From assembly GCA_002077045.2 (NCBI GenBank), contig KZ111200.1:1-64000 (forward strand): a stretch of DNA of 64,000 bases, in the 5' to 3' direction. Below are positions 12,072 through 22,700 of this stretch, in pieces; the first letter of the stretch is position 1, and every line of letters begins with the position of its first letter. The notes under the pieces were generated by a model. The model made no database searches. It was given only the letters and a program-made list of their open reading frames with translations, and was not told the DNA's origin. Source of the stretch: Rachicladosporium sp. CCFEE 5018 (lineage: Eukaryota > Ascomycota > Dothideomycetes > Cladosporiales > Cladosporiaceae). A program made the position numbers and the translations under genes.

Positions 12072-12199
12072 ATACGTTCTAGGTACATCTGTCTTTCAAC
12101 CGCGCATACCTGATCATAATATTCGCGATGCCTTTCTCCTTTTTCCGTCTCAGTCGTGAGCTGAGAGATCGCATCTATTTCGAATGCCTTGTTTCACAT

Positions 12200-12712
12200 G
12201 CTGCAGTCGGCATCAAAGCGATGCACACTGAGCCGCTGCTCCATCCCAAGCCTCTCGGAAGGTTCGGTAAGTTATCCTTTTATCGATTGCAATAGTGCCT
12301 GTTCTCACGCCGAATACTTCGGTTGCGGCTTTGCCACGATCAACCTCACTAGCTGATTACCATCTGCAAGAGCAATTGCAACGAGAGGAACAATGACACT
12401 GGATTTGCCTTCACCCATATTCATCTGCATTGGAGCATTTCTGCCCCATTGTGTGGATCGTGCATGGATGCGGCAACTTGCTCCTGCCACTTGCGAACTG
12501 TAACGCCGCTCTCGACTTCAAGCAGTAAACATTCCGGGTACTTCATTGGGTTCCAGTTCGTATAACCCGAATTGCGCAACTTGGTGAAGTGCTCTTCATG
12601 GCGACGAGAATCCGCCTGCTTCACAAGTTGCTTGGCCCTCTGCTATGCAGCAAGAGCGACTCGCGGCACGCGTATGCGCTTTGCCTATAGGTAGTGGAGT
12701 CATAGTTGATAG
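12200..12712 (-). pseudogene. DUF3638-type NTPase remnant
   Basis: On the reverse strand the frame after the gap reads HEEHFTKLRNSGYTNWNP, KYPECLLLEVES and, after a one-base frame change, MQMNMGEGKSSVIVPLVAIA. This is the signature block of DUF3638, found in very large (about 3000-residue) fungal proteins: the WxPxxYPxxLLLEvE line followed by a Walker-A-like GEGKSS. The frame change lies between 12430 and 12460, and a TAG interrupts the frame just before QRAKQL. Downstream sequence is too degenerate to follow with certainty. It is a small fragment of a former large gene, adjoining LINE copy 1 on one side and the assembly gap on the other. Confidence 0.65.
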
Positions 12713-12812
12713 NNNNNNNNNNNNNNNNNNNNNNNNNNNNNNNNNNNNNNNNNNNNNNNNNNNNNNNNNNNNNNNNNNNNNNNNNNNNNNNNNNNNNNNN
12801 NNNNNNNNNNNN
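12713..12812. other. Assembly gap of 100 N
   Basis: A run of exactly 100 N, the usual placeholder for unknown length. It cuts the last exon of the reverse-strand gene at 12813-15452 and separates it from unrelated DUF3638 sequence. Confidence 0.98.
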
Positions 12813-15452
12813 TGAAGAGCAGCCGGACGCGTAGTGGGTTGAAAGTACGCCCTAAGCCTAGATTTTCCAGCTCTCACTGTTCACGGTCAGCGTGATGCGG
12901 CAGCAGACTTTCCGGAAGATGTCGGAAGTTGTTACGACTCACAGAAATACATCACCACCAATAGATGAAGGCCTTTCCACTGGTCGCTCAGAGTCCCGAG
13001 CATGAAGTGCAAGCACCTACAAGCATTGAGGATTTCGTAGAAGTACTTTTCCTTCTGTGCAGATAGCTTTGCGTCTCTACCCTCATCGAAGTAATCCATA
13101 GCTTCCGTAAACTGGACCGGTCAGCAGGGCAACCAAATACGGAGTTCTCTAGCAGAACGACACACCTGAACCTGGTTGTCAGTCAGCTTAGCAAGAACCA
13201 GTATCGAAAGACTGAAGAACGACAGCATGTTTTTCTCATCCTCTCTAGCAGCGCTGTGAGCATTCAAAGTTCTCATCACCCCTACGAGACTGTTCGTGTG
13301 AGGATTGTCCGATGCGAGGTTGCAGAGGAACCTGATAAACGTTACGTTCTGCTGATCAGCGTCATGATCGCTCGGTCCCGGAAAGAACGTCAGCAGATCC
13401 TCCACTTTGACTTTTAGATTTCCCATGGTGGATTCTGTCAGCCTTGATCGGGAGTGTGCTGTGGATCCCATGTAGACTTCAATCAGATTCGGTAGTGCAC
13501 AGTGGTCCTGTAGAAATGCAAGATGTCCCTCATCACCTCGGAGTCCAAATTCGATGTAGCTCGCGCGGATTACTTCCTCTGGAGATTGTGAGACGTGAAC
13601 GAACACATTCTTCGAAAGCTGATTGCTGGAAGGTCGTGCTGATCGTTGTCCGACCCGCTGTCTGCCATGCTTATTCTTCTTGTTTCCACCCAGCCGCTTC
13701 TTAGGAGTGCTCGCTGACCGTTCGTCCTCGTTCAAGGCAGGCGAGTCTACCGCGAATGGCGTTTCGTTGAGTCTATCGTCTGCCAGAAATGTATGGGAGT
13801 CTACTTCAAGCTCAGAATTCCCGCGCGGCCTGATTCGGGAACTCTGTCGACGTTGACGCGCGCTCAGATCTGCGGCCGTCGCAGACCCCACTGGTGTCAG
13901 CAATAGATCCCGGGATGATGGTGTGACTTCTTGCGGTCCTCCAGCATCCGATCTGCTGCTCGATGGGGGAACTTCGGAAATGCAATTGGATGGTACTGAC
14001 GATAGCGGACTTGAGGACGCTGATCTTGTGTTAATACCAGCGTTGGGAACGTCCATCTGCAAGGGTGTCGGTGTTGACGGCGCAGAAGAAGCCGGAAAGG
14101 TGACAGAAGCCGTCTGCCAAGGCTCTGACCACAGTCTTGGGTTGTCCTCAGACGATGACCGTTTGGACGCATCTCGAAGATCATTTTCGACAATCAGCGA
14201 GGCTTCCGAAGGAGAGCTTAAGCCATATGCTGGCGGACTCGACGCAAGTAGAGTTTCGTCCTGTCGTGCATGGATCTCATTCGTGCATTGACGGTCTGCC
14301 ATTAACAAGCCATATTCTGGATTATTGTCGTGCCTCGAGTGCATCAAACCTTGACCGTAAGCACTGGAAGACAATGCTTGTTGCGATGTTGAAGTTTGAG
14401 GATCTCTGCAACCTCTGCTACGTGCTTCTGTTGCATGCAATGCGACACTCGGGCTATGATGCCCAACCACTTGCTCTTCTGCTACACCAGAAATGCGAGA
14501 GTCGGTTGTGTTGATGATCTCAACTTCTTTCCATGGCGTTCCAGATCTGCAAGTCTCACGGCTTTGATGTCCATTTGCAACCTCTATAGGACGGTCGGCA
14601 GAGTAATCGTTCACAGTTTGCTGTTCGTTAGCAAAACCTCCCTCTGGAATGATCTGGGGGGATACCAGCGGCGTGACAAGACTCGCAGTACTATCATCTT
14701 GCTCGTGGATGTGCCCGCTTCTTCCGACAGCGCCGCAGTCCTGCTCTGCCATCGTGATGTCCTGGTCCTCGTGCATACTGCTCTCGCCTTGCGTGTTCGC
14801 CGTGGAGGTACTTCCTTCCGCTAGCTTTTCGGGCTGCCGGTTGCCATGAATCACTTGCCCGTTCGTCGCTACTTCATGCCCGGCAAACATACCAGACTCC
14901 TCCAAGAGGCCTTCCGTTCGAAGCTCTTGGTTGGCCAAAGAAGTTCCATACATGTGATCAATCTGGGTGAAGTCAGCCTCGATCTGGGTTCTCACTTTAT
15001 CCAGAAAGGACTTGGGCAGGCTTGCAGTCTCTTGGAGGATACTGCTCCTGTGGCGGGAATCCTCTGGTTTCTTTTCAATGAGTCGTCTGGTCGATCGTCA
15101 GCAAGATCTGAACTTCCTATGGGTGCGAATAGCTGTACAGCTTCTTTTCGATCTCCATCCTCTGTTGCTTCAGCTCTGTCCTCTCTCGATCCACCGCCAT
15201 CCTCTCTCGACCTATCTCCAACCTGCGTTGATTCACCTCTTCCCTCTCTTGTATCAGCTTCGTCCTCTCCTGATCCACTTCCATCTTCATTCGCTCCAAT
15301 TCTTCTTTCTCTTGTTTCAGCTTGTTGTTCTCCTGGCTAAGCTCTTCAAACTTCGCACGAAGAGCGAGGAGCTCATCGTGCAGAGATTGGACAGGTAGAG
15401 CATACGGATCCTTCTCGATGCATCGGCTGCTGATTTCCATGTGGTTGGCCAT
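12813..15452 (-). CDS. Coiled-coil/disordered protein with conserved helical C-terminus, member 2 (3' end lost in gap)
   Basis: The start is ATG at 15452. Exons are read as 15452-15139, 15086-13166, 13111-12943 and 12876-12813 (cut by the gap). Introns of 52, 54 and 66 nt have GT...CTGAC...AG signals and preserve the frame. Residues 1-105 form a strong charged coiled coil (EEL..ENNKLKQEKEELERMKME). About 500 residues of acidic, Ser-rich disordered sequence follow, then a Lys/Arg-rich stretch (KKRLGGNKKNKHG) and a helical module beginning VIRASYIEFGL and continuing through WKGLHLLVV and TRPAAL. That module, with two intron positions, matches the locus at 2322-5746. The frame is open throughout, so this member may be functional. 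The basic patch suggests nuclear location or nucleic-acid contact, but that is only inference. No named family recognised. Confidence 0.75.
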
Positions 15453-15759
15453 CTCTTAGATCGGGTGCGTGGATTTATTCCTGTGCAGCAAAGTCGGCTG
15501 CTAGGCTGTTTAATAGTGAATCTACTCGGACATAGTTTTGGAAAGATTTCGGGATTTGCGCTCTATCGCAGATGGCTGCCTGGCGCCAACCGCCGTCATG
15601 TAGCGCAGGGACATGTCAACAAGTCACTCATATCCAATGATGGACGCGAGAGAAGGACACGGGCACACATGAGCAGCGGTAAATGAAACGCAGGAGAGAA
15701 ACTTGCGGAAGGCCAAAGATGAAATGACTCATCTGTGCTGTTGCACCGCGTTGACCTGC
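15453..15759. other. Short intergenic segment
   Basis: It lies between the start of the coiled-coil gene and the truncated end of LINE copy 2. No coding frame or repeat is recognised; it should contain the promoter of the reverse-strand gene. Confidence 0.5.
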
Positions 15760-17330
15760 GTTCATCTCGCGTCTCGCTAACCCGTAGGTATCATCTTTGA
15801 CCGTTGTGTGTGTCCGATTGGAGCTGTCATAACCCTCTCGTCCCTCATGAATGAATGTGGCTCGGATGAAGCGATAGCACTATATTCCTGTAGTTGAGTG
15901 TCGTCCATCACGCTTTTTTGTACCTCTCTTTGCTTTCTCACGTTTAGTTGAAAGACCTTGAGTGTCCTATGCATGGGCAACAGGATGAAGAACTCGCCAA
16001 TTCCTGACATACGACTCGTGCGGTCCACCACATGGTACGCACTTCAGCAGTTCTGCGGTGCATTCGCCGTGGCGGTGGCTTACCTGTGCACACCTTGCAC
16101 ACTTCTGTGGCTTACTACATGAGTATGCCTTATGTCTAGTCTCCTGGCATCGGTAGCATTGGTCTGGGCGGTTGCGTGGCTCGTACGGTCGGGTGTACGC
16201 TGATTCTCCGGCTAGGTGGAAGTGCTGGGCTTGTAGCAGTTTGAGTGCCTCGCTACCCTTCGAGACATAGACAATCATAGATCCGTATGCTTTGCCTGAG
16301 TACTTTCGGCTGAGCCAGACAAGCTTCGAGATCTTCACCTCGTTCTCCTTGCTTAGTGACTCTATCGCTTCCGGAAGTAGGTCGCTAGCTGTAGTGAGGA
16401 TTGCCGTGCGGTTAGCGTTATCCACTTTAACCGGGTAGAGCTGGTCGCGCAGAACTCGTGTCCCTGACTGGCTAATCTTTGGCGCTGCCTCTTTCACTTG
16501 CGCTAGTTCCGTCTCATTCCTGCATGCGATCCGTATACGCCCCGCATATTTCGCATCCTTAGTTACTGCGACGCATCGCCATTTCTCTTCTCCTACGACC
16601 GCACGCATTTCCGTCTCGACTGCTTTTTGGATTGCGCCTGGGTTCACCTGGGCCTTCTCCCCTTCCTCTATACGCGAAGTGTCTACTGTGTAGTAGAAGG
16701 TGTCGGTCATATTCGAGGGTGTGGAGTTCATTGAGGCGCTGCGTAGGATGCTTGGTTGGCTAGTCGGTGGTGTACGTGCTACGTCGGCGTATGATATAGT
16801 GACGCTGTTCCTGTTGGGTACGGCTAGGGCTTGTTCCTGCATAGCTGCAATCACCTGTTCACGGATTGTCACGGCCATACTGTCTTTGAGATATTGTAGT
16901 TGGCTTGCAATTGTCGCTAGGGCACCCTCTGTATTTTCTGCTTGCTGTTCTGCCTTCACTGCTCTCTCTTCTACCTTTGCTGCTCTCTCTTCTGCCTTTA
17001 CTGCCCACCCTTCCATAGCGGCCAATGCCTTCATTATGGCACTTAGGATGGCTACTGGGGCCTCCTTGGGTCGGTGTGGATCATTGCCTATTGCTTTCTC
17101 CCCTCCCATGCTGGGTTTCTCTTTTGCTGTCGCCAAAGTGCCCCGATTCAGTCGCTTGTAGTCTACCACTGTCTAGGTAGCAATTCTTCATGGTCGAACT
17201 GCGGTCGCGCCAGTGGTCTCCCCTTCTGATGCCATTGCACCCCCCGCCGTGCGGTCGCTTGTCGCGCCTCGAGAAGTTCGCTTGTAGTCGCTCGAAATCG
17301 AAAAGATCGCTTGAATGTACAGTACCTCAT
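15760..17330 (-). mobile_element. Tad-type LINE, copy 2 (3'-truncated, diverged)
   Basis: A reverse-strand copy with most of ORF1 and about 85 codons of ORF2. Homology to the other copies ends near 15760, inside the endonuclease region, so it too lacks the 3' part. It is more diverged than copies 1 and 3 (different wording through the coiled coil and linker). The 5' limit is approximate and lies within about 150 bp of the divergently transcribed DUF7924 gene. Confidence 0.75.
15967..17320 (-). pseudogene. LINE ORF1, copy 2
   Basis: From 17169 to 15967 the frame is open: basic segment, coiled coil (AEERAAKVEERAVKAE), central domain and CCHC knuckles (CYRCQETRHKAYSC, CARCAQVSHRHGEC). At the amber site of copies 1 and 3 it has sense codons (EKAIGNDPH). 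Upstream, homology to the N-terminal region continues (RTSRGATSDR) but is interrupted by TGA and TAG codons near 17180-17200. The ORF2 start ATG overlaps the ORF1 stop at 15967 by 8 nt, as in the other copies. Confidence 0.7.
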
Positions 17331-17473
17331 TAAGCTGTGGCAGAACAAGCGCTTCTCTTGGCGGGAAGAGGTGGGGTTGAAACATACTTCCCGGTCCGCG
17401 GATATCCTGAGCGCATCCTATTACCGCGAACACTACGTCGGAACGATGGTATCCTAACCGGCAACACGACTAC

Positions 17474-19174
17474 ATGGCGAGACGGAGTGCTGACTGTGTG
17501 ACGCAATCTGTCTCTTTGCCTACTCATCTGCGCAGAAGCCAACGTCTTCTTGAGCTCCACAAAGCGCTTCCTCAAAGGCAACCGCATCGTCACGAACAAC
17601 TCCCATCACCATCGCCATCGCCATTCACTTCACGCGTAAAGCGGTCAGCTGGGAAGAGGAGGCGTTCCGAGCTCCAAAGCCCGGAAGGAGAGAGCGAGGT
17701 ACGAAAGAGGGCGCGAAGGGCGAACGACTCTGGTCAAGCTCCGACACGACTGCCGTACGACCCTGTGGCGTACTGGATTCAAACATCCACCTGGCCTGGG
17801 CAGATGATGCAGCGGTCTGACGGAGTGAGCTTGCCCAACTCCAAACGCAAAAGCTCGTCTACACACCACTCCGGCAAAGAGCAGCGGCTCGAACAAAATG
17901 GGATATACATGAAGTCATCGACGCTGCTGCAAAGAGAGAGCAAGCGATTTTGCGATCAGCTTCTCGAAGGAGACCATGAACCTATCGGATACCCTTGCTA
18001 TCCTGTTGATAAGATAGACGATGTCCTCGATCGTGTTCACGGCCTCAACGAAGCGAGGCTACAAAGGGATGTTACGCCGTGGGTTGTACCGTCTGCAGAA
18101 AACCTCTTCTTCTCAGGCGTCCCAGGCCTTGATGGCATTGGAGAAGAGATCAATGCAGAGTGGGTGCGGTGTGAGCCCATGGGCTTATCGAGACCCAAGC
18201 CTGACTTTACCGTTGGGCTGCGGCGATCAGCTTTCAGGAATGAGGAACTCGAGAAACTGGAAAACTACGGGACTCCCCAGAACCCATTCTACTTCACGCC
18301 TGATCTCAGCTTTCCGTTCCTAATATGCGAAGCTAAAACCGGGCGGATCGGGATTGACCAAGCCGATACGCAAAACATTCACAGCGCTAGCATTGCAACG
18401 AAGGCCATCGTTAGTCTGTACGTTGCAGCTTTCGGAAGAGAGCACGAGAAAACAAAGGACCTTCTCGGGCGTGTGCTCGTCTTCACTGTATCTCACAACA
18501 ACCGCATGGTCAATCTATATGGTCACTACGCGGTTGCAGGTATGAACAGCAGCGACGACGATGGCGATGAAACGGTGGACTTTTATCAGTATTTCCGTTA
18601 CGATATCGCCATGTTCAGTCTCAGCATGTACGACGGGAGAGAAAGATTCAGGGCTTATAACTTTGTGAGGAACCTGTACGACAGATTCGCTCCGCAACAT
18701 CTGGAAAGGATACGGGAGGCTGTTGGATCTGTGCAAAGGCCCGTTCCTCGCACAGGACTCTCATTCGCCGCATCCGACATCGGACTTGACGAGGGCAGCT
18801 CGCAGCAAGGCTCCGAAGCGATTGCATCTCAGGAGAACGCTGTCTTCAAAACACCGAGTGAACCCGCCAGTGCCTCACAGAAACGAGACATGGCCAATAT
18901 GAAAGGCCAGTTGGATAAGCTGCTGCGGCAGTTGCAAGAGCTGGGGCAGCATAGCAGAGACAAGGAGGAGAGGATGGAGCGGCTGATGGACCATCAGAAA
19001 ATGGAGAGCAAGGAGCAGCTGGAACAGCAGAGGAAGGAGAGCAAGGAGCAGCTGGAACAGCAGAGGAAGGAGAGTAAGGAGCAGCTGGAACAGCAGAGGA
19101 AGGAGAGCAAGGAGCAGCTGGAACAGCTGACGGGCGTGATATCGAGATTCCAGGAATCGAAGGATATTTCCTAG
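17474..19174 (+). CDS. DUF7924 (PD-(D/E)XK-like) protein with C-terminal coiled-coil repeats
   Basis: An uninterrupted 566-residue frame from ATG 17474. The first 85 residues are basic and disordered. Residues 200-430 carry the features I associate with the fungal DUF7924 domain: KPDFTVGL (D244), FPFLICEAKTG (E286, K288), ADTQNIHSASIATKAIVSL, SHNNRMVNLYGHY and a late YNFVRNLYD helix. The D...ExK spacing is that of a PD-(D/E)XK nuclease fold; whether it cuts DNA is not shown. Residues 470-560 form a coiled coil containing four nearly identical copies of KESKEQLEQQR. LINE copy 2 ends just upstream in the opposite direction, so the promoter may lie partly in element sequence. Family fairly sure, activity unknown. 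Confidence 0.75.
   Translation: MARRSADCVTQSVSLPTHLRRSQRLLELHKALPQRQPHRHEQLPSPSPSPFTSRVKRSAGKRRRSELQSPEGESEVRKRARRANDSGQAPTRLPYDPVAYWIQTSTWPGQMMQRSDGVSLPNSKRKSSSTHHSGKEQRLEQNGIYMKSSTLLQRESKRFCDQLLEGDHEPIGYPCYPVDKIDDVLDRVHGLNEARLQRDVTPWVVPSAENLFFSGVPGLDGIGEEINAEWVRCEPMGLSRPKPDFTVGLRRSAFRNEELEKLENYGTPQNPFYFTPDLSFPFLICEAKTGRIGIDQADTQNIHSASIATKAIVSLYVAAFGREHEKTKDLLGRVLVFTVSHNNRMVNLYGHYAVAGMNSSDDDGDETVDFYQYFRYDIAMFSLSMYDGRERFRAYNFVRNLYDRFAPQHLERIREAVGSVQRPVPRTGLSFAASDIGLDEGSSQQGSEAIASQENAVFKTPSEPASASQKRDMANMKGQLDKLLRQLQELGQHSRDKEERMERLMDHQKMESKEQLEQQRKESKEQLEQQRKESKEQLEQQRKESKEQLEQLTGVISRFQESKDIS
19001..19133 (+). repeat. 33-bp coding minisatellite, four units
   Basis: Four nearly identical 33-bp units encode the 11-residue block KESKEQLEQQR; the last unit diverges into LEQLTG. 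Near identity at DNA level implies recent slippage or unequal exchange. Unit number may vary between strains and would lengthen or shorten the coiled coil in whole turns. Confidence 0.85.
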
Positions 19175-21384
19175 AATAAACTCAAAATGAACTGTCCACA
19201 GCACATTTCCTGTGCTTCGGATCAATGTCTGTATAAATGGTGAAGAAAGGCTATCTCTTTGTGGGAACACACATTAGTCTTCTTGACAACGTTTGCGCAG
19301 AACAAATCTCTAGCGGAGTTCTCCATCGCATCTTTGAGATGCACGCCACGGGAGCTTGAAACCCCAAAGCGAGGGCATTCGGGTTGATAGACTGAAGACC
19401 ACGAAGCGGGACACATGACCGCAGCTAACTCCATGGCAAGGATAACAGACGTTCGAGCACCTGTATGGCTCAGAGGCTTTCAGCTCAAGTTCTGTCTCAA
19501 TTGTAACTACATGCGATCATAAGTACGGTGTTGTGGCTTTCTTTTCGAGCATGCCGTGTTCTTTCGGCTTACGAGCTGATAGCATGGCACTGCTGAAGCT
19601 TCTTGCGGTAAGCAACGTCATCCAGCAACTAGAATCCTTGCCCGAAACCAACGACCACGTGTCCTCGAAGGGTGGGCGATCAATTGATTGATTGATTCCA
19701 ATAGGCTATATGTTGACGTCGTGTATTGCCCAGCGTGGGTTGAGTGAAAGCCTATTAGATGCTTGGCCGCCCGATAAAAAATTTTGTCGAAACGTGACTT
19801 CTACCTTGAGAATGACCGTGGCTACCCTTTGAAAGCATGTAGGGTTGCCGTCGCCCCCGCCCGTTGCACGGTTTAGAGCATCGAATATGACTCGATCTTT
19901 TCAGTCCCTTTCGTAGCGAATCGTGCAGATGGGGCATAGTCGACGATTAAGAGTATGCAAAGTATATTACTGCAAGGTTACGGCTTAGGTTTTGCAACGT
20001 GCAAGTTCCCTCGAAAGTTTGGGTCTGTTGGCCATCTCGAGTCTAGGGAGTTCTTGATGCTTGCATAGATCACTTCACGGGACAGATATCCACATAGGTA
20101 CGTTCTCACTATTATGCGGTTTCTCTTATGACTACGGAACTCTTCCTATAGATGTGTCATAGAGATGGAGAAGGGGGGAGATTAGAGCTCAGCTCCGATG
20201 GCGCTGAAACTTGCTTCGGCGCAGCAACAAGGCGTGTAGGTCGCCGCACACTTATATCTTGCGGTGCGTCTAATCTAGCCTATGCTATACTCGCTTGGCG
20301 CGAGTGCCGATGCCGGGGCCGGGCGACTCATAGCTTTCACCGCGTGCGATCGTTTGGTTAGAGTACCAGAGCGTAATAAAACGAATCGCTCTAGCGACCT
20401 ACTAGCAATGGCTCACGGGCAGGCGAGGAAGTCTGGAAGGCGTAGGAAGCCTAAAAGCTTGCACAGCTTGCAGCGCCGTGTGGCTACTGCGCCCGCCAAT
20501 GACGCATATAGTAAGTATACAAACTCACTAGCAAGAGAAGGGACAGCAAGGATTCTCAATAACGCTCTACGCTCGTCTTGCATTTATGGCGCTGCTTCTG
20601 GCATTGCTCAAGTAGCTGTAGCCGACTGAGAATGCACATCTGCCCTCTCCACAATATGCCATCGCAAGGATGTATCGTGCTCTCAACTCTGATTGAGCTT
20701 TCCCCACACTGCAGGGCTTGAGGAACGTCAAACGCGATGTCCGCGGCTGCGCGCTCACCGCTCCTCAATTCATGCTTTTCGCGCCTGATAACTCGAGATC
20801 GAGCGACTGTACGCGATCACATACCGCTTTCGCTGCAAACCAACCGGTGAACGTTGGTAAACCAATAGCATTAGGCGTTGTACCGCTGTATGACCGCCTT
20901 GATTGCTGGCTGTGCAATCGTGCCAGGTTTGAAGTACGCAGTGTGTATTACAGGAACCCAGGATTAGTGCCTCACCCTCCAGCGCCCAAAGATCCAGGAA
21001 CACAGAAGGCAGCCCTACGTTCTAGGGGTAGGAGTATCGGACTAGCAGCGGCAACTGTCCGCTTTTGTCGGTCCACGGCATACATAATGCCGCCAACGCG
21101 TCAAAACAGCAGAATCCGGAAACCTGCTTTACTGAACTGCCTTCGATTTTTGTGACCATACAAGCCTGTATTTGGATCAGTTGGGCTGGTATAGCATACG
21201 TGTAGTCGTGACACTTCGTTCTCAGACTGAGACTTGCTCGAGGAGCATAAGTCTTCGAATCTTACTCGCCCAACTAGGTAATCAACCAATCAATTATCAG
21301 TCAATCAGTCAACAATCAGGCGTATTTATACCGATAGTATGCGCGATAGCCTCCAGAGTCAAATCCTCCGATCCACATATCATT
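19175..21384. other. Long stretch without a recognised gene
   Basis: Frames of 60-145 codons are present (the longest at 20718-21155, plus strand), but none shows a domain, splice signals or codon pattern that I would trust. Short ATTGATTGATTG-type repeats occur near 19680 and CAATCAATTATCAGTCAATC-type repeats near 21285-21310. Confidence 0.35.
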
Positions 21385-22156
21385 ATGGTCGGCACCCGAT
21401 TACAGCGTTATACACCTGCAGATGATCGTGATGGCCTCAATGTTGTGCTCCTTGACCTCGGTGGCACTATTCAGCGAGATGAAGCAAAGGGAGCTGCTTT
21501 TCTTGGACCAAATCTTACGCCAACCTCCGTGCAGTCCCAGACGTCCTCCGTACCTCCCCCTACTCCAACGCCAATACCCTCCTTCCGCGCCTTGATTCTT
21601 CAGAGGAATTGGAGTTCCGCAAAGACAGGTCGTTGGCAGAACGATGAGCAGATGTGGAAGTACCCGTGGTACGGGCTGCCGCGGGAAGAGGAGCGGAATG
21701 GTCATGGACAGAGGCTGTTCTACTGCGAGTTTTGTGTATAGTGCAACATCTCGTCTAATGCCGCTGAGAAATAAGACACACGGCATACTTGTTGGTAGAG
21801 CGATTGTGCAGACTACTGAGCAATTGCAGAATCAAATTTTGAGAAGGGGCTTCAGAAAATGGCTTCTAAAAGCGCTACAGTGATGCAGTCCGAGCCAGTG
21901 TTGTCTTAAAAATGCAGTGGATAGACAGCGTTTCCGCAACGCAGTCACTCCCTTTGTTACAAACTGCAGCTTGTCACAATTGAGCGTTTCGAACGAGGCT
22001 TCCAAGGTCATGATATTGGCTGCTAACCCAGAGGCTGAACACGCATTGATCAAGGCTGCTACTACCCTGAGGCCTCGCATCAAGCGGATGTTTGAAGAGC
22101 AACAGCTAGCAGTCACTGTCCTATCTGCAGTTGCAATGAGTGCAGAGTCTGGATGA
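21385..22156 (+). pseudogene. hAT-family transposase, N-terminal half (degenerate)
   Basis: The frame from ATG 21385 carries a Pro/Thr-rich leader, WKYPWYGLPREEE and then FYCEFC, where a BED-type zinc finger begins; a stop follows at once (21739) although finger-like residues continue. After further frame changes the segment 21917-22156 reads RFRNAVTPFVT, ILAANPEAEHAL and LRPRIKRMFEEQQ, typical of the region preceding the RNase H-like catalytic core in fungal hAT transposases. Several stops make it inactive. The catalytic core and dimerisation domain are absent here, but a different hAT remnant containing just those parts lies at 38580-40136. Confidence 0.65.
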
Positions 22157-22251
22157 CGTTCAGAAGTGTAAGGCTGATTTCTTCATGTAAACGCTTACAA
22201 TTGCACGGAACACCATTGTGTAATCCAGAGCTGTCTAAGGAATGGCAGAGT

Positions 22252-22700
22252 AAGGTCTTGCTGATATAGAGATAGACAGTGATGGCATGGATAGCGATGG
22301 CAGAGAACGCGAAGGTGCCGGAAAAGTTCTTTGTAGTCAAAAGCCTTACGTTCCCAGATATCGAGGCAAGCGTGCAGAACGGCAACTTGGCAACGAAATC
22401 ATACAACAAGCCGGCGCTGAATCGGGCATTCAACGAAGCAGATAGCGTATACTTAATTCTCTTTGCCAACAAGTCAGGTGAATACTTTGGCTACTCTCGC
22501 ATGCAGTCCGCCATCTCTAGCGGGCGGGGGCCAATCAAGTACGCCAGTCCCGTACTCGCCTCTTTACAGGTGGACTGCATCAATCGTGACACTAGTAATA
22601 GAAATGGCACCACGCGGGCATATTATTGACAACTCTGCGCGTGGGGCTACATACTGCAAGGCAGAGCTCTCAGGCGAGGAGGATGGAATTGCAGCACGCT
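22252..22700 (+). pseudogene. YTH-domain (m6A reader) fragment
   Basis: The frame reads KFFVVKSLTFPDIEASV, GNLATKSYNKPALNRAF and VYLILFANKSGEYFGYSRM, the central strands of a YTH domain that binds N6-methyladenosine RNA. The expected continuation (PRGHIIDNSARG) appears one frame over, near 22600-22650, so a frameshift separates the blocks. The usual N-terminal part and the last strands are missing. It sits directly downstream of the hAT remnant and is probably a captured or decayed fragment. Confidence 0.65.

Noticed and set aside
14846..15398. Leucine/serine-rich plus-strand frames resembling signal or repeat proteins
   Set aside because: They are antisense to the coiled coil of the reverse-strand gene; the composition follows from reading Glu/Lys codons backwards.
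18875..19270. Leu-rich reverse frame (FQLLLALLPLL repeats)
   Set aside because: Antisense of the 33-bp coiled-coil repeats in the DUF7924 gene, not a membrane protein.
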